Position numbers and translations under genes: made by a program
Part shown: piece after piece, positions 25,887 to 34,312 of the stretch
Layout: each line of letters begins with the position of its first letter
Numbering within the stretch: position 1 is the first letter of the stretch
Notes under the pieces: model-generated
Seen by the model: only the letters and a program-made list of their open reading frames with translations
Told to the model about the DNA's origin: nothing
Database searches by the model: none
Assembly (NCBI GenBank): GCA_008363215.1
Contig: RHKP01000003.1
Coordinates: forward strand, 186,001 to 250,000
DNA from: Cyanobacteria bacterium CYA
GTDB taxonomy: Bacteria > Planctomycetota > Phycisphaerae > Phycisphaerales > UBA1924
Reading direction: 5' to 3'
DNA length: 64,000 nt

Positions 25887-27077
25887 CTACGGCTCCACGG
25901 CATCGAGCGACTGCTGATAGCGGCTCTCCACCGCTCGCAGGCATGCGGCGTGATCCGACCTGGAGAGCAGCGTGCTTCGAATCGTGTTCCCCGCCCATTC
26001 CTGAAACGCCGGCCAACCGACATGTCGCGGCCGCACGAACGCATTCTCGATAACCTGCCGCGTGCCGCTGAAGAACCCGCCGGTCACTTCGTCCGCAGCA
26101 TCATCGCGCCAGGCTTCGATGTTGCCCGGCTGCCCGCCGTGTCGGACATAGAGCCCCCGCTGCACGGCCGCGCTGCACAACCACAGGCCGTAGTTGCACG
26201 CCTCTCGCGGATGCCTGCAGCGCGCCGAGACGCCCAGGCCCGCGCCGCCCAGGACAGACCCACGAGGCTGCGGAACCGGGCCGAACGCGATCTGACGCGG
26301 GCGGAAACCCGTCCTGGAGTAGTTGGTGTAGCAGAAGGCGAGCGGGCAATATGCCACGTCGTCGTGCGTACTCATGTGCTCGTACATCGCGATCGGGTTC
26401 CAATGCGGCGACTGCGGGTGGCACACCTCGAGCAGACGCTGCAGCACGCCCAGCGCCCAGAGTCCCACATCGTGCTTCACGAAACACCTGGCCGGTTCGT
26501 TCATGCCGTCGCGCCCCGCACACAGCGAGATGAAACTGCACACGGCGTCCGTCGGAGCCAGTGGAATCGCGAGGCGGGAGACGCCCTTCGTCAACTCTGT
26601 GCCAAGCGCCATCACGCTCTCCCAGTCGCCCGGCCAGTCGAACGAGCCCAGGTCGGTGCGGCGCGAGCCGGCCTGCATGGCGCCGTCGTTGCCCAGGGCC
26701 CATTGATGTCCGGCCAGCATGTAACTCTCGTGGCTGGGTCCGGCGCTTTGCCCGGCAAGCGTTTGAAGATCGGCGGGGTCGATGTACGTGTCGAGCGGGA
26801 GCAGCGGCCGCCGCCCCGTCAGCGCAATGCCCACGTGCGGGTGGTCGAGGATGATGATGTCGTACCGCTCGGCCAGCGCGTCGATCGGCGCGTCGCCGAA
26901 GTCCTTCAGCGAACGGGCTGACCACTCCACGCGCACACCGAACCGGTCGGCGTAGAAGTCGGCGGTTTCTTCGAGCGGCTGCCGCCCGCGCGGATGGTCC
27001 CAGGTGATGCCTCGCAACGTGATCACGTCCTGTCCTCCGGCGCCGCAAACCGCGGCCAAGCCGACCCGTGCGATCAT
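25887..27077 (-). CDS. ABC-transporter-like extracellular solute-binding protein
   Basis: A 396-residue protein resembling family 1 sugar-type binding proteins: YDIIILDHPHVGIALTGRR, LLPLDTYIDPADLQTLAGQS, GHQWALGNDGAMQAGSRRTD and FAFGPVPQP-type stretches. There is no normal signal peptide; the recognisable start is ITLRGITWDHPRGRQPLEET. The ATG at 27077 overlaps the upstream alkaline-phosphatase-like stop (ATGA), favouring it, though a GTG at 27026 would begin exactly at that motif. WDHPRG-type, leaderless binding proteins occur beside CaiB-type CoA-transferase genes in other bacteria, matching this locus. No permease or ATPase is adjacent, so whether it serves transport or cytosolic binding is open. 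Confidence 0.75.
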   Translation of the reverse strand: MIARVGLAAVCGAGGQDVITLRGITWDHPRGRQPLEETADFYADRFGVRVEWSARSLKDFGDAPIDALAERYDIIILDHPHVGIALTGRRPLLPLDTYIDPADLQTLAGQSAGPSHESYMLAGHQWALGNDGAMQAGSRRTDLGSFDWPGDWESVMALGTELTKGVSRLAIPLAPTDAVCSFISLCAGRDGMNEPARCFVKHDVGLWALGVLQRLLEVCHPQSPHWNPIAMYEHMSTHDDVAYCPLAFCYTNYSRTGFRPRQIAFGPVPQPRGSVLGGAGLGVSARCRHPREACNYGLWLCSAAVQRGLYVRHGGQPGNIEAWRDDAADEVTGGFFSGTRQVIENAFVRPRHVGWPAFQEWAGNTIRSTLLSRSDHAACLRAVESRYQQSLDAVEP

Positions 27078-28387
27078 TCGCCCGATGCGAAGAGCGTCTG
27101 ACGCATGAGTTCAGCCACGCGCGTGTTGTCGAACGAACCGCAGATGAGATGGCTGTTCAGCCCGTCGCCCCGCACCACCACGCCGCCGCTGACGTCGTCA
27201 AAGCCTGCCCACACCACGCCGAAGGGAAGCCGACGCCCTGAACGGTCGGGCGCAGCCAAGAACGGGGCTGAGCCGGTCCCCGCGACGCCGTCCACCGGAG
27301 AGCCATTGTCCGTGCGCTCCGGGAGTTTTTCCGGCAGGGCCTGGCCGGGGTCCAGCGCGATGCCCAGCATGCGCATGCCGCCGGCGTCGCTGTCGGCGCA
27401 GGTCATCACCAGCGTCCTGGGGTGATCCGCGACGAAGGATCTCGCCACGCCGATGGCCTCGTCGGCCCGCCGCACCGCCTCGAACACGCCCGAGGCGTTG
27501 TTGTGGTTACCGAAATTGTCCGTGCCCTCCTCCTCGACCACCAGCATGAACTGCCGATCGCCGGCCGAAAGCACCCGCAGCGCCGCGATGGTCATCTCCG
27601 CAACGCTCGGCGCATCGGGCTCATAGAGCGGAAGCCCTGCAGCCGCCAGTTCCTCTTCGGACTGATCGTAGAACGTCGCGTCATGGCTGAACACACCGAG
27701 CAACCGCTTCGTGCCGGCGGGCACGCTTGTAAGTTCTACGCGCGTGCGCACGACGTGATAGCCCGCGTGCTGGGCCTCCTTGAACAAGTTGCGATCATCC
27801 TTGCGGGCGCCGGGGCCGTACACGCCCATCGCGCCCTCGGGCAGGAAAAACCGCTCGCCGCCGCACAGGATCACGTCAGCGCCGCTCTCGATCAACCCGC
27901 CCGTGATCTCGTCGTAGTTGCCACGCTGTGTGGTCGACACCAGGAAGCACCCGGTCCCCGGCTCAGGGGCAGCCCCGGTCTGGACGATGCCGACCGCAAT
28001 GCCCGCGCGAATCGCCTGCAACGCGACACTTGCTGAATATCCATCCGGCCCGAGGATATCGCGCCCATCTTCGCCGCCGGCCGTCCGACCGTACGCATCG
28101 CTGGCGACTTTGACGCCAAAAGCGTGCGTCGTAGCGCCGCCGTTGCTTGTCGCCGTGAGTGAATCGGCCATGTGCCCGCGATACAACGCAATCGAAGGAA
28201 GCAGATCCCAGTTCAGGTCTGCATCAGGCCCGACATGCAACGCCCGGGCGGCGGCCCACGTGGCCGCAGACGCCCCGTCGGGGTGGATGAAGATCACGCT
28301 GCCCCGCTCTGTTCCACCCGCGCGCGCCACGCTGGCCGTCAGCACAGCCGTCGCGATCCCCGGCACCACCGACCTTGAGAGGCTCAT
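27074..28387 (-). CDS. Alkaline phosphatase family protein with altered metal-site motif
   Basis: A 437-residue exported protein (signal MSLSRSVVPGIATAVLTASV, cleavage near ARA-GG). The fold is that of PhoA: VIFIHPDGASAATWAAARAL (first Asp ligand), the nucleophile region DSLTATSNGGATTHAFGVK, and FMLVVEEEGTDNFGNHNNAS (Glu, Asp, His ligands). In the place of the usual TADHETGG it has TCADSDAGGM, so the Asp stays but the following His is Ser. The final His may be supplied by GLNSHLICG. One zinc or metal site may therefore be altered, or the enzyme has a different activity. The ATG at 28387 is preferred over GTG 28393 because AAAGGGG is well spaced. It is coupled to the binding-protein gene. Confidence 0.78.
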   Translation of the reverse strand: MSLSRSVVPGIATAVLTASVARAGGTERGSVIFIHPDGASAATWAAARALHVGPDADLNWDLLPSIALYRGHMADSLTATSNGGATTHAFGVKVASDAYGRTAGGEDGRDILGPDGYSASVALQAIRAGIAVGIVQTGAAPEPGTGCFLVSTTQRGNYDEITGGLIESGADVILCGGERFFLPEGAMGVYGPGARKDDRNLFKEAQHAGYHVVRTRVELTSVPAGTKRLLGVFSHDATFYDQSEEELAAAGLPLYEPDAPSVAEMTIAALRVLSAGDRQFMLVVEEEGTDNFGNHNNASGVFEAVRRADEAIGVARSFVADHPRTLVMTCADSDAGGMRMLGIALDPGQALPEKLPERTDNGSPVDGVAGTGSAPFLAAPDRSGRRLPFGVVWAGFDDVSGGVVVRGDGLNSHLICGSFDNTRVAELMRQTLFASGE

Positions 28388-28837
28388 TCGCACCCCTTTC
28401 GTGCCCCATCGCCCGCCCGAAACCGGCGCTCGGCACTCATGGACTCACCGGCCGACGAAACGGGCCTGATCGTATGCGCCTGCCCGCATTCAACATGCTC
28501 GCGGGTCCACGCTGGTTTCGCCGTCCGGTCGGCCTGTCCGGACACCGACGTACCAAAGAACGCGGAGACGCCTGGCACACCACCCTCCAAACCTGGCACG
28601 TCGGCGCCAAGTCCAGGCTCCGCAAGATCCCGGTCCTGCATGCGGTACCGGCGACGATCTCGCCGGCGGCGACCCCCAGGCGAGCACTTCGAACACCTCT
28701 CGTTCGCACCTCGGAAGTCAAGCACATTGCAATTTGCCTTCGTGGTGCTACATGGTCCGTCAATCCGCTTGCCAGGACGAGAGTCCCACGCACGCTTCCA
28801 GTTGGCAGAATCACTGCGCCACCGCTCCGGCGAGGGG
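28388..28837. other. Gap upstream of the alkaline-phosphatase-like gene, no supported gene
   Basis: This stretch should hold the promoter of the minus-strand phosphatase gene and perhaps the lost 5' part of the broken PEP-CTERM gene that follows on the plus strand. Long Arg-rich open frames exist on both strands, but none has a start signal, a signal peptide or a recognisable domain. Confidence 0.4.
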
Positions 28838-29212
28838 GGAGGAGCAGACTTTGCGTCCAATGGCTCCGTCGTCGGCGCTGACGTGATTGACACCTCCGGC
28901 GGGCAACCGGCCATCCTTTTCGGGCTCCTCAACCCCAACATCAACATAAGCAACCAGATCCTGCTCCTCTCGTTCGACCTCGCCACCCTCCCCTTGGTCG
29001 CCGGCTGAATCAACTACACCCCCGTCAACCCCAATCCCAACGGCATCCTGAGTTGCGTTGTCGTCAGCACGGACGGCGCCGCCGTTCTCACGCCCAATGA
29101 CCCCGGCACCACCCTGACCTATGCCGGTGTGGAGACGCACATCTTCATCCCGGCCCCCGCCACGTTGGCGCTTCTCGCAATCGGCGAACTGTTCACCTCT
29201 CGCCGCAGGTAA
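28838..29212 (+). pseudogene. Decayed PEP-CTERM-type gene with an in-frame TGA
   Basis: The recognisable part reads ADFASNGSVVGADVIDTSG, QPAILFGLLNPNINISNQIL, then TGA at 29006-29008, then without a frame change INYTPVNPNPNGILSCVVVS, LTYAGVETHIFIPAPATLAL and LAIGELFTSRRR before TAA. The last part is a PEP-CTERM-like anchor (PAPATLALLAIG plus basic tail). No start codon with a signal peptide can be assigned upstream; the frame is open to 28439 but its first part is Arg/Ser/Pro-rich and unlike an exported protein, so the 5' end has probably been lost by a frameshift or deletion. It is the second broken gene of this class in the window. Confidence 0.6.
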
Positions 29213-29252
29213 GACCGATTCGCGGTGAAACTCGGCCGTAGAGAGATGCTCA

Positions 29253-29285
29253 AGAAGTGCCCGTCCTCGGGCACCTCTCCGGGTC
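29253..29285. repeat. 33-base palindromic repeat, copy 1
   Basis: GTGCCCG and CGGGCAC form a perfect 7-bp stem around a 4-base loop, flanked by AGAA on one side and CTCTCCGGGTC on the other. The same 33 bases occur at 31720 with one substitution, in the loop. It lies 40 bases after the broken PEP-CTERM gene. No T-tract follows. Confidence 0.65.
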
Positions 29286-29538
29286 CAGCGGCGATGATTC
29301 TGCGAATCAGGGAAAAGCCGAGCCCGGGCCGGTCGGCTCAGCGGCGCACAAGTCCGGCGGTCGCCGGCGCATGAGATTCCACACCAAGCCGCCAAGGCGG
29401 ACCCGTGCCGGAAGCCCCGGGGGACGCATCGCCGATCACGGTCAGAAATGGCCAACAGGCTTCCGGCCGACCAGAGGAAATGGTCGCTGCGAACCGGCAG
29501 TGTGAGGGAATCGTCGCAGGTCGGCCGGCTTGGCGCGC
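29286..29538. other. Gap between the repeat and the acetyltransferase gene
   Basis: Together with the repeat, the interval from 29213 to 29538 is 326 bases without a supported gene. I see no promoter or terminator; it is downstream of genes on both strands. Confidence 0.4.
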
Positions 29539-30153
29539 TCACCCCGCGCCGCCATGCTCAGTCACGGCCTTGGAAAGGGACTTGGCTTCCAACTGGTCGA
29601 ATAGAGTGGGCCCGAGCAGCGCAGCATCGCCGATGTCGAGCGGGCGGCAGAAACTCAGCCCATGCTGCCCAGGTCCGTAGTAATCTCGCAGCATGCACAC
29701 CTGACGAAAGCCCAGCGAGACGTACAGCGAGATCGCCGGCGTGTTCTCCACCCGCACCTCCAGATACGTCCTCCTCGCCCCGGCCTCGCTGAAACGGGTA
29801 AGCAAGGACTCGGCCAAGCGGCGACCCGCGCCCAGCCCGCGTGCCTCTGGATGCACCGCGACCGAGTAGATGCGAGCCGAGACCCCTGACGTATGCTGGC
29901 GTATCAGCCCGACGGCGTTGCCCATCGCCCGGCCGTCGTGCTCGTACACATACACCGGAGCGCGGTGATTGAGCAGCAGCCCGCGGATGCGCCGTCGCGA
30001 GAATCGGTCCTCCGCCTGCGAGAAACAAGCCGCCTCGAGCCGCACCAGAAGATCCAGGTCGCTCATCGACGCGGGTCGGATCAGGTGCTCTGGCGGTTCA
30101 TCGTTCCCGCGGAGTCCGTTTGAATCGTTGTTGCCGTTTGCGTGCCCGTGCAT
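29539..30153 (-). CDS. GNAT-family N-acetyltransferase (RimI-like)
   Basis: A 204-residue protein with the GNAT fold. The N-terminal strand-helix is HLIRPASMSDLDLLVRLEAA followed by CFSQAEDRFSRRRIRGLL. The acetyl-CoA-binding motif A is IYSVAVHPEARGLGAGRRLA (Q/RxxGxG/A in RGLGAG). Motif B is YLEVRVENTPAISLYVSLGF with the usual R..Y. These features are those of RimI-type enzymes that acetylate protein N-termini, but many other GNATs share them. A 50-residue tail after YGPG (SFCRPLDIGDAALLGPTLFD) is extra compared with RimI (about 150 residues). The first 25 residues (MHGHANGNNDSNGLRGNDEP) are polar and low in complexity; a later start is possible. Confidence 0.82.
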   Translation of the reverse strand: MHGHANGNNDSNGLRGNDEPPEHLIRPASMSDLDLLVRLEAACFSQAEDRFSRRRIRGLLLNHRAPVYVYEHDGRAMGNAVGLIRQHTSGVSARIYSVAVHPEARGLGAGRRLAESLLTRFSEAGARRTYLEVRVENTPAISLYVSLGFRQVCMLRDYYGPGQHGLSFCRPLDIGDAALLGPTLFDQLEAKSLSKAVTEHGGAG

Positions 30154-30437
30154 GCGGCCAGCGCTGGCGACCTCCGGATCCTCGCCGTCAGGGCAACGGC
30201 GCGGAAGCGATGAGCATAGCGAGAATTACGACCAGTCAAGTGGTCCCCGTCCCGCAAGCCTCGCCCGGTGGAAAAATCGCCTTTGATCACCACACGACGT
30301 GTCCGAGAACGGCGTCCGGCGGGCCGGGCCGCCCGAATATGTTCCGCGCGAGGCCCCGGCTCTCTGAGGCCTGCGCTCCCCCCTGGACGGGCGTCCGGCA
30401 CCGGCTCGACCGAAGATCCACTCAACCCGGCACGATC

Positions 30438-31478
30438 TCAGTTACACCCCTGTGCAAAGTTCGCCAGGAAGGCTTGGGCGTCAAAGAAGTTGAACACACC
30501 GTCGTCATTGAAGTCACCCATGTCGTCGCCGGCCGCGAACGCCTGCAGGAACAACTGCACGTCGAAGAAGTTGAGGGCGCAGTCGCGGTTGAGGTTGGCC
30601 CGCACGTCGCAATCGGGCGTAAAGCCGCGGACCACGACCACGCGTCCGACGCCGCCAAAGGTGCTGAACAGGAAGTCGCCGCTCACGGGGTCGCGGGTGC
30701 CGCCCTCGGCGCCCGACAACCCGGTCAAGAACAGGCGACGGGTCCCTGGGACCGGATCGCCGTTGGCATCGATCTCATACGAAGTCACCGCCCCGCTGCC
30801 GTACTCGCTGATGAGGACGCCGCCGTTGGGGAACAGGGAGGCGCCGGCCTCGATGTAGACGATCCCCTCCGGCCCGCCACCCAGCGGGATGGAGTTGGTC
30901 GGCGCGGAGATCTGGAATGTCCCGTTGCCGTCGGGCGACAGCGTCGCGTCGTGCCAGACACTTGAGTTGTACGGGAAGATCTTGAAGCGTCCAGCGCCGG
31001 GCGAACCAGGGGGAACGAGCATGAACGCGCCGACCGAGCCGCTGAATCCGAGCGCATACAGGTCATCGTCGCGCGCCGTGGAAGTCTGTCCGGGGAGAAT
31101 CTGCCCGATGTGGTTCATGCTGTAGCGCGAATAGAACAGCACCCCGTCGGGCCCGTAGCACAACCCCCCGTCGATGTAGGACGCCGGCGCAAACTGAGTG
31201 CCCGCGCCCGAGAACCCGATCACGTGACTCTCCGCGTCGCGCACGACGGCGATTTGGTAGATGGCGCCCGCGCCGCCGTTGGCCGCCCCGCCGATGAGCA
31301 GCGTGTCAGGGTCGCCGTCCTTGAAGACCAGGCCGCCGAGAAGCTGGGGCACGCCGGCAGGTGCCCCCAGGTCCGAATACTCGTACGCGCACGAATAGTA
31401 CGGATCGATCATCAACTGGGAATGGGCAGACCCGGCGCACAACGCCACCGCCCCGCATACATGCACGAACGCCTTCAT
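30438..31478 (-). CDS. Secreted propeller-like protein with C-terminal GC-dockerin module
   Basis: A 346-residue exported protein (signal MKAFVHVCGAVALCAGSAHS). The body has repeated Gly/Asp-rich strands (GGLVFKDGDPDTLLIGGAAN, YIDGGLCYGPDGVLFYSRYS, SGDFLFSTFGGVGRVVVVRG) like a small beta-propeller. The last 60 residues form a two-repeat dockerin-like module: RANLNRDCALNFFDVQLFLQ and DFNDDGVFNFFDAQAFLANF, ending in GCN. Each repeat has the Asp/Asn pattern of a calcium loop. This ending matches the 'GC-type dockerin' class described in Phycisphaerae, thought to anchor exported proteins. GAGGAGAG lies well before the ATG. The body's function is unknown. Confidence 0.8.
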   Translation of the reverse strand: MKAFVHVCGAVALCAGSAHSQLMIDPYYSCAYEYSDLGAPAGVPQLLGGLVFKDGDPDTLLIGGAANGGAGAIYQIAVVRDAESHVIGFSGAGTQFAPASYIDGGLCYGPDGVLFYSRYSMNHIGQILPGQTSTARDDDLYALGFSGSVGAFMLVPPGSPGAGRFKIFPYNSSVWHDATLSPDGNGTFQISAPTNSIPLGGGPEGIVYIEAGASLFPNGGVLISEYGSGAVTSYEIDANGDPVPGTRRLFLTGLSGAEGGTRDPVSGDFLFSTFGGVGRVVVVRGFTPDCDVRANLNRDCALNFFDVQLFLQAFAAGDDMGDFNDDGVFNFFDAQAFLANFAQGCN

Positions 31479-31719
31479 GCCTCTCTCCTCTTTATCTTCG
31501 TGTCACCCGCGACGATGCGGTTCTATCCTACATCGAAGACACCGGTAGACAAGCAGAAAGTCTGCGTGGTGCCCACATTGTGGGGCGGTACGAGCCCGGT
31601 AAGTATCCGCCGGGGCCCGGGAAACGCCTCCCGATCAACCCGAGCGTGCGCGATGTCGGGCCGATCTGCAGAGGGCTGACACGGATTCCACTTGAATCTT
31701 GGGCCCGTGGGGAAGCCGG

Positions 31720-31752
31720 AGAAGTGCCCGTCTTCGGGCACCTCTCCGGGTC
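31720..31752. repeat. 33-base palindromic repeat, copy 2
   Basis: Same sequence as at 29253-29285 except one base in the loop (T for C). The stem GTGCCCG/CGGGCAC is intact and the flanks AGAA and CTCTCCGGGTC are conserved, so identity extends beyond the hairpin. It is about 230 bases from the nearest gene end. Confidence 0.65.
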
Positions 31753-31926
31753 GCAACCGACGAGAACTCCGGGGGCGCACGTGGGTGCGATCCGCGCCCG
31801 CGTTCGAGCACTCACAAAGGAACTGCGTTCGACAGCGCACGAGTTTCGAGTTTCCGGTTCCGAGTCGAAACGGTATCAGCCTCCTGCGGCTCTTGCACAC
31901 CGGCGGCGCCAGCCGGCGACGCGCAT

Positions 31927-31950
31927 GAAAAAGCCCGTGCATGGCGGGCT
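31927..31950 (-). terminator. Rho-independent terminator after the PEP-CTERM gene
   Basis: Read on the minus strand, AGCCCG pairs with CGGGCT around a 7-base loop and is followed by TTTTT. It lies 32 bases after the stop of the minus-strand PEP-CTERM gene. Confidence 0.7.
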
Positions 31951-31981
31951 GGCTTGAAAGCATCCAGAGTGTCGTGCGATT

Positions 31982-32689
31982 TCAGCGGCGACGACGGGCG
32001 ATGGTCAGCCCGCCCAGCCCGAGCAGCGCCACGGCGCTTGGAGCCGGGACGATGGTGTACGCCAGGAAGTTGCCGGCCACCGAGGTCGTGCCCCAGTTGT
32101 CGGTCGCATAGTCGAAGCGGCTGAGGTGGTCGACGCCGGGGTCGTTGCCGCCGCCGGTGCTGATCACGTCGAACAGGATCACGTCGCCGAAGCCCACGCC
32201 CAGCGAGGCCAGGGAGACCGAGAAGATCTGGTGCCCGGCGCCGTGCTGGGAGGCGTCGGCGCTGGTCAGCCCGTCGGTGAGGTTCCAGCCGACCCCGTCA
32301 TACGACCAGACCTGCCCGCCGATGTCGTCGCCGTTGTCGTCGGCCCAGGTGCCGATCCAGTGAGTGATGTGTGCCCCGCCCCAGTTGATGTTGCGTCCCC
32401 AGCCGTTGCCGTCGCTGGAGGGCCCGCCCTGAGAGTTGTTGATGCCGACGCAGTACTTGCCCCAGTTGGTGACGTCGAGGCTGGCGTTCAACTGAATGTC
32501 GAAGTAGAGATTGGTGGCGTCGTTGGTCACACCGACCGAGACGATGTCAAGATGGTTGAAACCCTGCGAGGCGAAGAAGTCGTGCAGATCCCCCCCGGCC
32601 AGATGGTTGCCCACGTTGTCGTTGTACACATCGCCTGACGCCATGCCGGCGACCAGCGCGACCACACAAGCGGTCAAGATGCATTTCAT
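31982..32689 (-). CDS. PEP-CTERM sorting-domain protein
   Basis: A 235-residue exported protein. Signal peptide MKCILTACVVALVAGMASGD, then a beta-rich body with many Gly, Asn and Asp (FFASQGFNHLDIVSVGVTND, YFDIQLNASLDVTNWGKYCV, GQVWSYDGVGWNLTDGLTSA). The C-terminus IVPAPSAVALLGLGGLTIA followed by RRRR is a complete PEP-CTERM anchor: Pro-rich motif, hydrophobic helix, basic cluster. These proteins are exported, trimmed by an exosortase-type enzyme and placed on the cell surface or in matrix. No exosortase is in the window. AGGAGCGAGAG lies before the ATG at 32689. This is the intact counterpart of the two broken genes at 5.7 and 28.8 kb. Confidence 0.85.
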   Translation of the reverse strand: MKCILTACVVALVAGMASGDVYNDNVGNHLAGGDLHDFFASQGFNHLDIVSVGVTNDATNLYFDIQLNASLDVTNWGKYCVGINNSQGGPSSDGNGWGRNINWGGAHITHWIGTWADDNGDDIGGQVWSYDGVGWNLTDGLTSADASQHGAGHQIFSVSLASLGVGFGDVILFDVISTGGGNDPGVDHLSRFDYATDNWGTTSVAGNFLAYTIVPAPSAVALLGLGGLTIARRRR

Positions 32690-32818
32690 GTCTCTCGCTC
32701 CTTTGAGCAGGTGGTCCCTCGGCCCAGGCGCTCCACAGCCACGGACCGACCCTGATCGAGGGCCCTTCATGGTAACCGGATTCCCGAACCGATCCAAGGG
32801 AATTCGCCGTTTGATTCG

Positions 32819-34102
32819 TCACTCGTCTCGCGCGGGGTAGAGGAACCGGAGTGCCTCCGGCAGCCGCCCGGCCCAGGCCTCTTCGTTGTGGGCCGCTTCG
32901 GGCTCCAGCCGGAACCGCACCGAACCGGGCTCACCCGTGCTCGAAAGATGGTCCGAGAACCCCCGCGACCATTCCACGAACGCCTTGCCCCGCGACGCGG
33001 CCTGCTCTCCTTCCCCAAACTCACGCCCCCCCACCCCCACGAACGTGCGAATCGGCCAGTGCCGCACGTCATCGAGCCAGTCGCGGGCTTCTGCATTGTC
33101 GGCTCGATCGAGCGGAGCCGTGCTCTCCAGCAGCAGCAGCCCGAACGCTTCCGGGTTCTCGCCGGCGATGTACAGCGCGATCGTCCCGCCCAGCGAGGCC
33201 CCGCCGATGCCAGTGTGCTCCCGGTGCGGCGACACGCGAAACGCACGTTCCACACGCGGCTTGAGTTCACCCATGAACCACTGCGCAAACGCCTGCCCGC
33301 CCGGCTCGGCCCGCAACCCCATGTCGAAGGGCTGGTACTCGCTCATACGTCCCGCCCCCGCGTGCGGTATGCCGACGACGATCAGCGGCTCGACTTCTCC
33401 CGCAGCGATCAATCGCGTGGCCGTCTCGTCGACGCCCCATTCCTTCGGCCCGCCCTTGCGGCTCGCGAACAGGTTCTGTCCGTCGAAGAGATAGAGGACC
33501 GGATATCGCCGATCCGCATTGGACGCATCGTCATACTCCGGCGGGAGCCACACGAGCAGGTCGCGCATCGCTCCCTGGGCTGGGCCTGCGCCGCCGGAGA
33601 CCTGCAGCCGCCGCAGCGAGCCGGTCACCTGCCAGTCGCGGTACTCGGTCGAATCACGTTCGTTGGCAATGTCGGACGGATTGCGGAACTTTGGCACACG
33701 CAACTCGAACACCGGGCGCTCGCCGGCCAGTGCGGCTCGATCAACCTTGGGAAGCGTGCGGTTGTCAATGTCGTTCCCGTCAGGGTCGGTCTCGACAAAG
33801 TCCCACGAGCCGAGCGTGAACTTGAACTGAAGCGTGGCGTCGGGGCGAGGATGCTCAAAGACGATCTGCCAGCGCCCGTCCGAGCGCGGCGTCATCAGAT
33901 AATCGTGGTTGGCCGGATCCCACCCTCCGAAGTTGGAGGCCAGGTACATCGGACGCTCCTTGGTCGCCACGCGAGCGATGTCGTCAACCACGATGACGAA
34001 CCCCTGTTCGAGTTCCTCGGGCTGGACCATATCCTGCGCCAGTGCGGCCGAGACGCTCACCGAGACGAACAACGCGGAGATGCAGCGACGGATGCGGGTC
34101 AT
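32819..34102 (-). CDS. Secreted alpha/beta-hydrolase esterase (enterochelin-esterase-like)
   Basis: A 427-residue exported protein (signal MTRIRRCISALFVSVSVSAA, cleavage near LAQ). Residues about 40-150 form an Ig-like or carbohydrate-binding-like domain (MYLASNFGGWDPANHDYLMT, WQIVFEHPRPDATLQFKFTL), as in the CBM48/E-set domains that precede Fes/esterase D enzymes. The hydrolase follows: YPVLYLFDGQNLFASRKGGP, IVVGIPHAGAGRMSEYQPFD, nucleophile Ser in GIGGASLGGTIALY (G-x-S-x-G), and a late His in EAAHNEEAW. It probably cleaves esters outside the cell; the substrate is unknown. TACCAT ends six bases before the ATG, so the mRNA is probably leaderless. Confidence 0.82.
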   Translation of the reverse strand: MTRIRRCISALFVSVSVSAALAQDMVQPEELEQGFVIVVDDIARVATKERPMYLASNFGGWDPANHDYLMTPRSDGRWQIVFEHPRPDATLQFKFTLGSWDFVETDPDGNDIDNRTLPKVDRAALAGERPVFELRVPKFRNPSDIANERDSTEYRDWQVTGSLRRLQVSGGAGPAQGAMRDLLVWLPPEYDDASNADRRYPVLYLFDGQNLFASRKGGPKEWGVDETATRLIAAGEVEPLIVVGIPHAGAGRMSEYQPFDMGLRAEPGGQAFAQWFMGELKPRVERAFRVSPHREHTGIGGASLGGTIALYIAGENPEAFGLLLLESTAPLDRADNAEARDWLDDVRHWPIRTFVGVGGREFGEGEQAASRGKAFVEWSRGFSDHLSSTGEPGSVRFRLEPEAAHNEEAWAGRLPEALRFLYPARDE

Positions 34103-34108
34103 GGCTGG

Positions 34109-34114
34109 ATGGTA
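34109..34114 (-). promoter_or_regulatory. -10-like TACCAT box for a leaderless esterase mRNA
   Basis: On the minus strand TACCAT ends six bases before the ATG at 34102, and no Shine-Dalgarno is present. It is identical to the box before ispG at 51085. Confidence 0.45.
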
Positions 34115-34255
34115 AGCGGGCAGAAAAAGGAGGGGCGGCACCTGACGAAAAGCCCTTCGGGCTCCGCGTCCGTCGCTTCCGCAGCGTGTGCCACGCCCGT
34201 GTCGACCGAGCAGGGCACGACTCACAGAGTCGCGGCACACGCCGGCGAGACCGAC

Positions 34256-34289
34256 AAAAAACAGCAACCCCGGTTTCCCGGGGCTGCTG
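34256..34289 (-). terminator. Strong Rho-independent terminator after the GC-dockerin gene
   Basis: On the minus strand CAGCAGCCCCGG, loop GAAA and CCGGGGTTGCTG form a 12-bp stem (one G-U pair) followed by six T. It begins 24 bases after the stop codon at 34313. Confidence 0.85.
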
Positions 34290-34312
34290 ATTTCAGATTC
34301 TGCCGAAGCCGA

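Larger units (their letters stand above)
31479..31981. other. 503-base gap with a palindromic repeat and a terminator
   Basis: It holds the upstream region of the minus-strand GC-dockerin gene, copy 2 of the 33-base repeat (31720-31752) and the terminator of the minus-strand PEP-CTERM gene (31927-31950). Open frames on both strands here lack start signals and recognisable domains. Confidence 0.5.

Noticed and set aside
31523-31963. A 146-codon minus-strand frame in the gap between dockerin and PEP-CTERM genes
   Set aside because: It spans a palindromic repeat and a terminator, lacks a ribosome site and has random composition.
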